Assembly: GCA_035569695.1 (NCBI GenBank) | Contig: DATMMO010000303.1 | Coordinates: 1 to 16,060, forward strand | DNA length: 16,060 nucleotides | Source: DASXMT01 sp035569695 | GTDB lineage: Bacteria > Actinomycetota > Acidimicrobiia > Acidimicrobiales > RAAP-2 | Reading direction: 5' to 3' | Shown: piece by piece, positions 1-6,543 of the stretch | Position numbering within the stretch: position 1 is the stretch's first letter | Layout of the letters: each line of letters opens with the position of its first letter | The notes under the pieces: model-generated | What the model saw: the letters and a program-made list of their open reading frames with translations, nothing else | Database searches by the model: none | What the model was told of the DNA's origin: nothing | Position numbers and translations under genes: made by a program

Positions 1-174
1 GACTCCTACGCGTCGGCCACCGACGCCGCCGAACGGCGCCTCACCATCGTGGCTCGCTGTCCCGTCTCCCTCACCCGGATCCTGGCCGGTGAGGAAATGA
101 TGTGCGACGTGTTCGACCGTTGCTTGGCCGTGAGCCGCTACCTCCTCGAGTCTGCCGGCAGCTGGCTCGGGTGA
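1..174 (+). CDS. C-terminal end of an unidentified protein (5' truncated)
   Basis: An open frame enters from the window edge and ends at TGA 172-174, giving 57 residues that finish in ESAGSWLG. Third codon positions are strongly G/C, as in the real genes of this window. The piece looks helical, contains three cysteines (ARCPV, MMCDV, DRCLA) and has no signal or membrane segment. I do not recognise the family. Its stop codon overlaps the GTG start of the following lipoprotein in the string GTGA, so the two are probably translationally coupled in one operon. Confidence 0.6.
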   Translation, partial: DSYASATDAAERRLTIVARCPVSLTRILAGEEMMCDVFDRCLAVSRYLLESAGSWLG

Positions 175-638
175 CTTCTGCAGCCGTCGGTCGCCCAGTG
201 CCCCGTTCGGCTGCTCGTCGGCATCGATGGGGCCTCGCCGCCATCGTCGTAGCCGCCCTCAGTCTCGTTCTGGCTGCTTGTAGCAGCGGGGGGACGGACC
301 TGGCCCGCCAGGCCTGCGGCCACGTGGGCAAGTCTGTTGCCCTCTACAAGCAGGCCGAGCAAGCCCCCACCCAGACCACGGCCAACACCTTGGCCGTGCG
401 GGCCTACGTGCAGCTACGCGATGCGCTTCCCCTGGCGGCCAAGGCGGCTGCCGCCGACGGGCAGTGGCAGGCGCTCATGACCACGTTGTCGGAGTCCAAC
501 CGGGTCGGCGAGCAGTACCTCCTCACCTCGTTGCAGGCCCAGTGCGCGGTGGCCCGGGAGCAGAATCCCATGGCCCCTCCGGGACCCCAACACACCATCC
601 CGCCGCCCCCGACGAACGTCGTCCCGTCAGGGAATTAA
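171..638 (+). CDS. Putative lipoprotein, 155 aa
   Basis: The start is taken as GTG 171, overlapping the upstream stop as GTGA. A longer reading from ATG 102 would overlap the upstream gene by over 70 bases. The N-terminus is a classical lipoprotein signal: basic residues (RSAARRHRW, about 12-20), a hydrophobic core (about 21-34), then lipobox L34-A35-A36-C37 followed by Ser/Gly. The mature protein would be lipid-anchored on the outer face of the membrane. It has two further cysteines (C49, C125) that could form a disulfide, a helical Ala/Gln-rich middle and a Pro-rich tail (PPPPTNVVPSGN). No enzymatic motif is visible and function is unknown. It is followed by a strong hairpin terminator. Confidence 0.75.
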   Translation: MTSAAVGRPVPRSAARRHRWGLAAIVVAALSLVLAACSSGGTDLARQACGHVGKSVALYKQAEQAPTQTTANTLAVRAYVQLRDALPLAAKAAAADGQWQALMTTLSESNRVGEQYLLTSLQAQCAVAREQNPMAPPGPQHTIPPPPTNVVPSGN

Positions 639-647
639 GGACCGCCC

Positions 648-686
648 CTCGGTGCAGGCACAGCCTGGGCCGGTGCCTGCACCGAG
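648..686. terminator. Bidirectional hairpin terminator
   Basis: A perfect 14-bp inverted repeat: CTCGGTGCAGGCAC (648-661) and GTGCCTGCACCGAG (673-686) with an 11-nt loop. It lies between the convergent lipoprotein (+) and aldehyde dehydrogenase (-) genes. There is no T-run, as is common for actinobacterial terminators. Position and stem strength support a shared terminator. Confidence 0.8.
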
Positions 687-710
687 ACAACTGTCGTCCC
701 CAACGGCGGC

Positions 711-2168
711 TTACACCGAGGGCGTATATCCCGCCGGCAGGTTGATGGTCTTCTTCTCGAGGAACAGCTCCAGGCCGTCCTCGCCGAACTCACGGCCCAT
801 CCCTGACTCCTTGTACCCGCCAAAGGGCGAGGAGAAGTCGATGGGGGTGCTGGAGTTCACCATGTAGGTGCCCGTACGCACCCGTCGAGCCACACCCAGA
901 CCCCGGTCGTTGTCGGCGGTGAACACGCCACCGCACAGGCCGTAGTCGGAATCGTTGGCGATGGAGACGGCATCGTCATCGCTGTCGTAGGGGATCACCG
1001 AGAGCACCGGCCCGAAGATCTCCTCTTGGGCGATGCGCATCGAGTTGTCGACGTCGACGAAGAGCGTCGGCTCCACGAACCAGCCCTTGTCGATGCCGGC
1101 GGGGCGACCGCCGCCCAGCGCGACCTTGGCCCCTTCGTCCTGGCCGATCTTGATGTAGTTCTCGACCCGGTCGCGTTGGCGCTCGGCCACCAGCGGACCC
1201 ACCTCGGTGGCGGGATCGAGGGCGTCGCCCACCTTCATGTTCCGCATCTGGTCGGCCAGCGCCTCGGTCACCTCCTGATAGCGGTGCCGGGGGGCGAGGA
1301 TCCGGGTCAGCGAGATGCACGCCTCGCCATTGTTCATGATGGCGTTGGGCATCATGAGCGGGAGCGCCTCAGCCAGGTTGACGTCGTCCAACAGGATGGC
1401 CGCCGACTTGCCACCCAGCTCCAGGCTGAACCGCTTGAGGTTGGCCCCACAGGCGGCGCCGATCTTCTTGCCGGCCAGCGAGGACCCGGTGAAGGAGACC
1501 TTGTTGACGTCGGGGTGGTTCACCAGGTGCTCACCCACTTCACGTCCAGCCGGAACCACGCTGAGGACGCCCTGGGGCAGTCCCGCCGTCTCCAGGATCT
1601 CGGCAAACAGGTTGGCATCCAGTGGGGTCTCGGGGGCGGGCTTGAACACCACCGTGCTCCCCGACAAAAGGGCCGGCGCCAGCTTGGCTGCGGCCAGGAA
1701 GAGGGGAACGTTCCACGGGGTGATGGCAGCGACCACACCGACCGGCTCTTTGGCTACGAGCACCGGACCGAGCAGTCCGTCCTTCACCGTGTCGAACTGG
1801 AAGGTGGAGCCCAGGCCGGCGTAGTAGTCGAGGATCATGGTCGGAGCCAGAACCTGGGCCAGCAGACCCCAGGACACCGGAGAGCCCATCTCGCCCGAGA
1901 TGAGCTCGGCAATGCCCTGCATGTCGTTGCGAATGGCCTCGGCCGCCTTGGACAAGACGGCGGCCCGCTCGGCCGGCGTCATCTGGGGCCACGGACCGTG
2001 CTCGAAGGCGTCCTTGGCCGCGGCCACGGCGCGATCGATGTCGGCGTTCTGGGCCTCGGGAACTCGACCCACGATCTCTTCGGTGGTCGGAGACACGACG
2101 TCGATGGTGGAGGAAGACGAAGGTTCGACCCACTCCCCCCCGATGTACAGACGGTCGTACGACTTCAT
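711..2168 (-). CDS. Aldehyde dehydrogenase (NAD(P)+-dependent), 485 aa
   Basis: Oxidises an aldehyde to the acid with NAD(P)+; cytosolic. Full length for the ALDH superfamily. Visible landmarks: PWNVPL with the oxyanion Asn153, FTGSS (227-230) of the cofactor-binding fold, the general base in LELGG (Glu250), the nucleophile in NNGEACISLTR (Cys284; Glu stands where many relatives have Gln), EEIFGPV (382-388) and SPFGGYKESG (447-456). Start ATG 2166-2168 is fixed by the Shine-Dalgarno AAGGAGG just upstream; the frame could open further back, but that part is non-coding. It most resembles actinobacterial broad-specificity ALDHs of lipid and alcohol catabolism; the substrate cannot be read from sequence. 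A KstR-like palindrome sits directly upstream of its ribosome site, suggesting lipid- or steroid-responsive repression (inference). Confidence 0.95.
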   Translation of the reverse strand: MKSYDRLYIGGEWVEPSSSSTIDVVSPTTEEIVGRVPEAQNADIDRAVAAAKDAFEHGPWPQMTPAERAAVLSKAAEAIRNDMQGIAELISGEMGSPVSWGLLAQVLAPTMILDYYAGLGSTFQFDTVKDGLLGPVLVAKEPVGVVAAITPWNVPLFLAAAKLAPALLSGSTVVFKPAPETPLDANLFAEILETAGLPQGVLSVVPAGREVGEHLVNHPDVNKVSFTGSSLAGKKIGAACGANLKRFSLELGGKSAAILLDDVNLAEALPLMMPNAIMNNGEACISLTRILAPRHRYQEVTEALADQMRNMKVGDALDPATEVGPLVAERQRDRVENYIKIGQDEGAKVALGGGRPAGIDKGWFVEPTLFVDVDNSMRIAQEEIFGPVLSVIPYDSDDDAVSIANDSDYGLCGGVFTADNDRGLGVARRVRTGTYMVNSSTPIDFSSPFGGYKESGMGREFGEDGLELFLEKKTINLPAGYTPSV

Positions 2169-2183
2169 GGGCCCTCCTTGATA

Positions 2184-2197
2184 TGGAACCAGTTCTA
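2184..2197. promoter_or_regulatory. KstR-like operator palindrome
   Basis: TGGAACCAGTTCTA fits the actinobacterial KstR consensus TNNAACNNGTTNNA at every fixed position, and the dyad extends one A/T pair further on each side. It lies between the ALDH ribosome-binding site and the divergent gene at 2441, where a TetR-family repressor could control the ALDH and perhaps both genes. The consensus is from knowledge of the KstR cholesterol regulon; occupancy here is inference. Confidence 0.5.
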
Positions 2198-2440
2198 TTC
2201 CGGTGGTCCAGCGTACCCACGGATGGCTCGGCCCGGGCAACCGGGTCTCACCGGTCGATGGTACCGCCCGGGCCGGACGCAATTCCGATGTCCCACCCGG
2301 GAGCGGCGAGGTCCGGCGGACCAGGGCCGACGGCGGGCCTCGCCGGCTCCGGTGGCGGCCGATACGCTCCGAGCACCCGCAGGCGTGCTGCCGAAGCCGG
2401 CCCATCGGTGGCGGCAGCACCGGATCGACAAGGAGTACCC

Positions 2441-3553
2441 GTGCTCTCCCCTCTGGATGACTATCCGATCCACCAGATCTCCGAGCCCATGCGCTTCGTG
2501 GGACCCTCCGACCGGAACTTCTACGACCGCTACTACTTCAACCTGCTCGGGGCCGAGGGCGTCTCGGGCACCGACCAGGAGCTGTTCGCCGTCATCGGGC
2601 TGGGCCAGTACCCCAATCTGGGCGTGGCCGACGCGTTCGTCTCGGTGCGAACTGGCGACGATCACCGGGTCGTACGGTCCTCCAAGGTCGTGGGGGCCGA
2701 CCGCATGGACACCACCATCGGCCCCATCCGGATCGAGGTCCTCGAAGGCCTCCGCCGGGTCCGGGTCATCCTCGAGCCCAACGAATGGGGCCTGGAGATG
2801 GACGCCGTTTATGACGGGTTCTCCGAGGCCCACCTCGAGGCCCGGCACTTCAACCGGCAGTTCTCCCGGGTCACCTTCGACACGTCCCGCTTTGCCCAGC
2901 TGGGCTCGTGGACGGGGACCCTCAAGATGGGGGACACGGAGGTTGCCCTCACCCCTGATCGCTGGTGGGGGTGCCGGGATCGGTCCTGGGGGGTCCGGCC
3001 GGTCGGGGAGCCCGAGCCTCCGGGCATCCGGGCTACCGACACCTCGGGCGGCTTCTTTTGGATCTATGCCCCGGTGCGGTTCGAGGACCACGCCATCGTC
3101 ACCATCATCCAAGAGGAGCCCAACGGCCGGCGGGTCATGCAGGACGCCCATCGGGTGTTCCCCGTCGGGTCCGGCCGCGAGGCGGAGTGGTTGGGGCGCC
3201 CCGAGCACAAGCTGCGCTTCGTGCCCGGGACCCGGACCGTCACCGGCGTCACCCTCTCATACTTTGGCGCCCACGGCCGACAGACGGCGGAGGTCGACTG
3301 CGAGGTCACCTTCCCCTTCGCCTTGATGATGGGAACGGGATACGGGCTCGAGCCCGACTGGCGACACGGCATGTACCAGGGCGACCTGGTCGTGCAGGGT
3401 CAGCGTTACGACCCGACCAGCCCGGAGTACGTGCCGTGGGGACTCACCGAGAACGCGGCCCGGTTCACCTCGGACGGCCAGGTCGGCTACGGCATGTTGG
3501 AGTGCGCCGTCCTCGGACCCCATGAGGGATACGGGTTCACCGGCTGGGACTGA
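2441..3553 (+). CDS. Conserved CrtC/AttH-like protein of unknown function, 370 aa
   Basis: GTG 2441 is preceded by AGGAG with a 5-nt spacer, which sets the start; the open frame reaches back to 2183 but that segment is intergenic. The product is soluble with no signal peptide, rich in beta-type alternation and aromatic residues. A conserved-looking block around residues 170-190 reads DRWWGCRDRSWGVRP. This W-G-x-R-D-x-S-W-G-x-R signature is what I associate with the actinobacterial family of CrtC/AttH (hydroxyneurosporene synthase-like) lipocalin-type folds, recently filed under DUF numbers such as DUF7064/7065; the exact assignment is from memory. Such genes often sit near lipid and steroid catabolism genes, which agrees with the divergent ALDH, but no reaction can be assigned. 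Confidence 0.85.
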   Translation: MLSPLDDYPIHQISEPMRFVGPSDRNFYDRYYFNLLGAEGVSGTDQELFAVIGLGQYPNLGVADAFVSVRTGDDHRVVRSSKVVGADRMDTTIGPIRIEVLEGLRRVRVILEPNEWGLEMDAVYDGFSEAHLEARHFNRQFSRVTFDTSRFAQLGSWTGTLKMGDTEVALTPDRWWGCRDRSWGVRPVGEPEPPGIRATDTSGGFFWIYAPVRFEDHAIVTIIQEEPNGRRVMQDAHRVFPVGSGREAEWLGRPEHKLRFVPGTRTVTGVTLSYFGAHGRQTAEVDCEVTFPFALMMGTGYGLEPDWRHGMYQGDLVVQGQRYDPTSPEYVPWGLTENAARFTSDGQVGYGMLECAVLGPHEGYGFTGWD

Positions 3554-3564
3554 ACCGGGCCTCT

Positions 3565-3588
3565 CACCGCCCTCACAACAGTGCGGTG
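3565..3588. terminator. Probable bidirectional terminator hairpin
   Basis: CACCGC (3565-3570) pairs with GCGGTG (3583-3588) across a 12-nt loop, in the short gap between two convergent genes. The stem is only 6 bp and lacks a T-tract, so this is a modest candidate. Confidence 0.4.
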
Positions 3589-3611
3589 CTCCGGCGGGGG
3601 CGCAGAACGGT

Positions 3612-4025
3612 CTAGCCGGCTCTCCGGAAAGGGTGGGCGCCCCGTTCCCGCCAGGACCGGTGTCGCGCCAACTCGGGCGGGGCGATGACCGTCCCCTCGG
3701 CCGTCGGCTCGGCACACGCCGCGCACAGGCGGCGCCCCTCTGACAACCAGGTCACGGTGGCCACCCCGCAGCCTTCGCAGTGGAGACCCACGAACACCCG
3801 GCGCCGAACCATCCCGCGCGAGGCCATCTGCTCCTCCAGCATGGACTGCATTTCGGCGCTGAGCACCCATTCGCCCGGAGCGTTCCTCGTCACCAGGTCG
3901 GAGTCCACCAGCTCGTGAATGAGCGAGGGCAGGCGGTCCTGCGTTCGTCGATTGGGGCGTCGATGCGCATCGTCAATGCGCTCTGGCGCCTTGCTCACAG
4001 GTTCCCGTCCTTCATCGGTTTGCAT
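3612..4025 (-). CDS. Small zinc-ribbon protein with possible winged-helix segment, 137 aa
   Basis: Start ATG 4023-4025 follows GAGAGGAGG with about 7 nt spacing, a strong ribosome site. Residues 83-104 hold two CxxC knuckles (CEGC at 83-86, CAAC at 101-104), a typical zinc ribbon. Before it, residues 34-60 (LIHELVDSDLVTR...GEWVLSAEM) read like the last helix and wing of a winged helix-turn-helix. The N-terminal 30 residues are charged and probably disordered; the C-terminus is Arg-rich. Together this suggests a DNA-binding or regulatory protein, but I recognise no named family. It stands alone with about 295 bp of upstream non-coding DNA, consistent with its own promoter. Function unknown. 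Confidence 0.75.
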   Translation of the reverse strand: MQTDEGREPVSKAPERIDDAHRRPNRRTQDRLPSLIHELVDSDLVTRNAPGEWVLSAEMQSMLEEQMASRGMVRRRVFVGLHCEGCGVATVTWLSEGRRLCAACAEPTAEGTVIAPPELARHRSWRERGAHPFRRAG

Positions 4026-4320
4026 CTACCGACCTCCTCTCAGCGTCCGCCGACATCGGCGATGCTCCTGCCGATCGGACAGCCTTCACGCACCCTCATT
4101 GCTACCCCGGCTCGGCCGATCGAACCGACCGTTCCGAGGCCTGTACTGAGCATCGCAGATTTTTACAACAAATACACGGCGCGACCGGTCGGTCGCGTCG
4201 GTTATCTCCGCTGGGCAGACGAGCCGTAGGGAGGTTTTGTCCGTGGCCGTGCCCAGGGATCGTCAGTGAACCGTCCCACCCCGTTCGTGGAACGCGTGGG
4301 GAACCGGTCTCAGGACGGGC
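4026..4320. other. Intergenic region with an AT-rich tract and small palindrome
   Basis: No convincing gene lies here. It holds an A/T-rich stretch (about 4159-4176), unusual against the GC-rich background, followed closely by a perfect dyad CGCGACC (4180-4186), GGTC loop, GGTCGCG (4191-4197). This is presumably the control region of the zinc-ribbon gene read leftward, plus the 3' region of the gene at 4321-4689. Confidence 0.5.
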
Positions 4321-4689
4321 TCAGGTCGGTGCGTTCCGGGGGATATCGCCCTCCTGGAGGCGGGTGGCCACCCAGGAGATCCCGTCAGGATCGGCCATCT
4401 CGTCCTGCCAGCCCTGGAGAACGCTGTCCAGCTCCTCATGAGTGGCGATGTGCCCGATCACAGACACGACCACTTGCTCGACCCCCATTTTGTCCACCTC
4501 AACGTCACCGAAGGGCGTCCACGAGCCGGCCTCGGGCATCAGCTCCAGCATGATGTACAGCTCGCCGGTGTCTTCCACCCAGCTGAGCTCGTAGCGATTG
4601 CCGGTGGCGTCATGCCACTCGGTCCCCAATTCGATCTCGGCTGATTGCCGCCGACGCTCGTCGGCACTGTAGAACTCCTCGATGTCCAT
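4321..4689 (-). CDS. Conserved-looking acidic hypothetical protein, 122 aa
   Basis: ATG 4687-4689 has AGGAG at a 5-6 nt spacing. The product is soluble, acidic (many Asp/Glu) and cysteine-free, with alternating hydrophobic segments (ELYIMLELMPE, QVVVSVIGHIATHEEL) suggesting a small alpha/beta domain. The tail is GWQDEMADPDGISWVATRLQEG. No catalytic motif or named family is recognised. It lies about 40 nt downstream of the tRNA gene on the same strand, so it may be co-transcribed with it, which is uncommon for a tRNA in a GC-rich actinobacterium. Confidence 0.7.
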   Translation of the reverse strand: MDIEEFYSADERRRQSAEIELGTEWHDATGNRYELSWVEDTGELYIMLELMPEAGSWTPFGDVEVDKMGVEQVVVSVIGHIATHEELDSVLQGWQDEMADPDGISWVATRLQEGDIPRNAPT

Positions 4690-4731
4690 GTGGCTCCTGT
4701 CATCGTTTCGGTCAGTTTTAGACTGTTCGGG

Positions 4732-4804
4732 TGGGGCAGGCAGGGATCGAACCTGCGACCGAGGGATTATGAGTCCCCTGCTCTAACCACTGAGCTACTG
4801 CCCC
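4732..4804 (-). tRNA. tRNA with CAU anticodon, probably tRNA-Ile2 (lysidine type)
   Basis: The minus strand folds as a complete 73-nt cloverleaf: acceptor GGGGCAG/CTGCCCC, D-arm GCTC/GAGC with loop AGTGGTTA, anticodon stem GGGGA/TCCCT with loop CTCATAA (anticodon CAU), five-base variable loop CGGTC, T-arm GCAGG-TTCGATC-CCTGC and discriminator A. CCA is not encoded (CCC follows). CAU occurs in initiator Met, elongator Met and Ile2 tRNAs. The first acceptor pair is Watson-Crick G-C, so this is not an initiator. The stretch from the D-arm through the variable loop closely matches bacterial tRNA-Ile2 (E. coli ileX type) from memory, so I favour Ile2, whose C34 is converted to lysidine by TilS; elongator Met remains possible. 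Confidence 0.93.
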
Positions 4805-5104
4805 GAGCTGGTCATATGTCTGTAGCCGGCCTTTGGCGCCTGAGAGCCTACGCCGCCCTCACCGACGCCCCGTTGCCCACGCCTGGGCTCTGGGCTGCTG
4901 CCGGCCCCAGCGGTGCGGAGAGGTCTTGACCACGCTCTGGATGAGAACCGACCAGCGCATGCTGCCCGGCGGTGTCCGGGTGGGCATCAGAACCGGGCGG
5001 GAACGGGTTCTCGGGACCCCTTCGGTCTCCGGAGCTCCGGGAGCGGGCGCCATCGGGCGCTGGTCCCCTCCGCTTCACCTCACAGCCGGGCTCGACGGTC
5101 TTCG
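4805..5104. other. Non-coding spacer with several hairpins between F420 enzyme and tRNA
   Basis: Three hundred bases with no supportable gene. It contains a perfect 12-bp palindrome CCGGAGCTCCGG (5029-5040) and a GCGCC-ATCG-GGCGC hairpin (5047-5060). These sit downstream of the minus-strand gene ending at 5105 and may terminate it. The part nearest 4805 should hold the tRNA promoter, but I see no convincing -35/-10 pair. Confidence 0.45.
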
Positions 5105-5575
5105 TCAGTCTTCGGTCAGGAGCCGGGGCGGGAACCCACCGCGGCTGATGGGGCCCCATCGATCGATCGTGACCCTGAGCAGCACCTTGCCCTGCTTGCG
5201 CATGGCTTCCCGGTACTCCGCCCAATCGGGGTGCTCGCCGCTGATCGAGCGGAAGTAGACGACCAGGGCCTCGACTGCCTCCGGTTGGGTGATCACCTGG
5301 CCTCGCCCGTCGACCTGGACCCACTCGCCCCCGAACTCGTCGGACAAGACACAGACCGAGATCCGCTCGTCTCGCGTCGCATTCCGAGCCTTGGCCCGCT
5401 CGGGATAGGTCGATACGACGATCCGATCCTCAGGGTCCACGCCCATGGTCACCGGCGAGAGCTGGGGCCGCCCGTCTTGGCGGGTCGTCGACAGCACGGC
5501 GTGATGGCGGGGCCGGATGAACTCCATGAGCTGGTCACGCTCGACGATGGTGTCTCGTGCGGATGTGGGGGCCAT
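5105..5575 (-). CDS. PPOX-class probable F420-dependent enzyme, 156 aa
   Basis: A split-barrel flavin/deazaflavin-binding protein of the pyridoxamine-phosphate-oxidase-like class, the group called PPOX class F420-dependent (TIGR03618-like, as in mycobacterial Rv1155). Diagnostic segments: HAVLSTTRQDGRPQLSPVT (about 25-43) as the first two strands, IVVSTYPERAKARNATRDER with the conserved basic residues, and VQVDGRGQVITQPEAVEAL (about 98-116). Length fits the family. Likely role: F420H2-linked reduction of a tetrapyrrole-like or other conjugated substrate, or cofactor storage; the substrate is unknown. Start ATG 5573-5575 lies 4 nt past the stop of the upstream acidic gene, so the two are probably coupled. 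The frame continues upstream only through DNA that is the other gene's coding region. Confidence 0.9.
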   Translation of the reverse strand: MAPTSARDTIVERDQLMEFIRPRHHAVLSTTRQDGRPQLSPVTMGVDPEDRIVVSTYPERAKARNATRDERISVCVLSDEFGGEWVQVDGRGQVITQPEAVEALVVYFRSISGEHPDWAEYREAMRKQGKVLLRVTIDRWGPISRGGFPPRLLTED

Positions 5576-5579
5576 GGGC

Positions 5580-5918
5580 TCAGTCCCCCACGTCCTCGTC
5601 GCCATCCAGGTCGGCGTCCAGGTTCCACCCCTCGTCGTCCAGTGATCGGGAGCGGGTGCGCACCTCGTCGCCACCCACGCCGTCGGGGTCGTCGATCCCT
5701 CCGTCCAGGACGGCGAGCTGCTCCGGATCATCGAGGTTGGCGCCCGCTTCCTCGAGCTCGCGGTCGTCGATGGGGAGCTGCTGGTTCCGGGGGGCCAGCG
5801 CATCGGGACCGTCGTCCTCCGAGCTGAAGGCGTCGTCCTCGTCGAGGGCCTCGTCGGCCTGCTCGAGGGTCTCGGAATCGAGCGGCTGGTCCGGCGACCA
5901 GTCATCGGACTTGGGCAT
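5580..5918 (-). CDS. Hyperacidic small protein, 112 aa
   Basis: ATG 5916-5918 is preceded by GAGAGGAAGGA about 9 nt away. The product has 40 Asp/Glu against 6 Lys/Arg in 112 residues and no cysteine, so it should be strongly acidic and largely disordered. Recognisable blocks are IDDRELEEAGANLDDPEQLA (about 50-69) and the repeated-looking GGIDDPDGVGGDE; the tail is DADLDGDEDVGD. I know no function. It ends 4 nt before the F420-enzyme start, implying coupled expression. It could be a metal- or protein-binding partner of that enzyme, but this is only context. Confidence 0.75.
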   Translation of the reverse strand: MPKSDDWSPDQPLDSETLEQADEALDEDDAFSSEDDGPDALAPRNQQLPIDDRELEEAGANLDDPEQLAVLDGGIDDPDGVGGDEVRTRSRSLDDEGWNLDADLDGDEDVGD

Positions 5919-6010
5919 GACGATCGGTCCTTCCTCTCGGGTGCACCTAGCTCTCTTGTGCTCGTGCTCTGGCCTCGTGCTCTGGGCGGCGACATGGTCG
6001 CCCACCGATG

Positions 6011-6310
6011 CTAGGAGCGGGGAGTGTCCAACGCGCCCGACTGTTCGAGCTGGTGGGTGACGTTGCGTTCCACGATGAAGGCGACAAAGGGGATGAAGCC
6101 GGCCAGGACAACCATGGCCATGCGGCCCAGCGTCCAATGAGCCCGACGGGCCAGGTCGAAACCGGCGATCAGATAGACGATGTACAACGTCCCGTGGATG
6201 GGGCCGATGATGTGTTCGAACGAGGGGAACGGTATGCCCACGAAGACCAGGATCAGGCCGACTCCGACGATCCAGGCCATGATCCGATAGCGGATCAGCG
6301 CTCCACGCAC
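6011..6310 (-). CDS. DUF3817 family integral membrane protein, 99 aa
   Basis: GTG 6308-6310 follows GAGGAG with a 6-nt spacer. Three membrane segments are evident, at about residues 11-28 (MAWIVGVGLILVFVGIPF), 36-53 and 64-81. The loop PFPSFEHIIGPIHGTLYIVYL is typical of DUF3817, a family of about 100-aa inner-membrane proteins common in Actinobacteria; function unknown. It shares a 233-bp divergent control region with the metallopeptidase at 6544. Confidence 0.85.
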   Translation of the reverse strand: MRGALIRYRIMAWIVGVGLILVFVGIPFPSFEHIIGPIHGTLYIVYLIAGFDLARRAHWTLGRMAMVVLAGFIPFVAFIVERNVTHQLEQSGALDTPRS

Positions 6311-6414
6311 GTGTACTCCTCGCTTCAGGGGGTCGTCTCAGGTTGGGCCGGGTCCAAGCGTACCCCTGGGCTCGCGGGGCCCGGTTCAGGGCCACCCAAG
6401 CTCAGGGCACATGC

Positions 6415-6429
6415 GCATCGATTCGATGC
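6415..6429. promoter_or_regulatory. Perfect 15-bp palindrome in a divergent promoter region
   Basis: GCATCGA (6415-6421), central T, TCGATGC (6423-6429), a perfect 7-1-7 inverted repeat between the divergent DUF3817 and metallopeptidase genes. A -10-like TAGGAT starts 9 nt further on (6439-6444). Size and position fit a repressor operator; the regulator is unknown. Confidence 0.4.
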
Positions 6430-6530
6430 CGGTGTGCTTAGGATGATCGGGCAGCCGCGATCCTGCCGCGGTGCACCTCGACCGCCGGATGCTGAGCCCG
6501 GTCCACCCCCGGGCTGTCGCACCCGGTCCG

Positions 6531-6543
6531 TACCGTGAGGGAG
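6531..6543 (+). promoter_or_regulatory. -10 box of a probable leaderless promoter
   Basis: TACCGT (6531-6536) lies exactly 7 nt before ATG 6544, so transcription would begin at or near the A of the start codon. There is no usable Shine-Dalgarno. No clear -35 element is visible. Confidence 0.4.

Noticed and set aside
2169..2420. N-terminal extension of the ALDH
   Set aside because: The ALDH fold starts at MKSYDRLY with an AAGGAGG ribosome site; the extension covers the KstR-like operator and lacks family similarity.
2195..3208. Minus-strand ORF of 337 aa
   Set aside because: Antisense shadow of the gene at 2441-3553, composed of Pro/Gly/Asp-rich low-information sequence.
1026..3326. Very long plus-strand ORF (766 aa)
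   Set aside because: It runs antisense through the ALDH and out of frame through the CrtC-like gene. Long antisense frames are expected in GC-rich DNA, and it has no family motifs.
4243..4269. Eight-codon plus-strand ORF after AGGGAGG (GTG to TGA)
   Set aside because: The ribosome-like site is good, but the peptide is tiny and no plus-strand gene lies downstream; more likely chance.
4645..4929. Plus-strand ORF containing GRQGSNLRPRDYESPALTTE
   Set aside because: This is the well-known spurious translation across the antisense strand of a tRNA gene; the tRNA at 4732-4804 explains it.
5576..5995. N-terminal extension of the F420-enzyme frame
   Set aside because: Arg/Ser/Thr-rich out-of-frame reading of the hyperacidic gene; the PPOX domain starts at ATG 5575.
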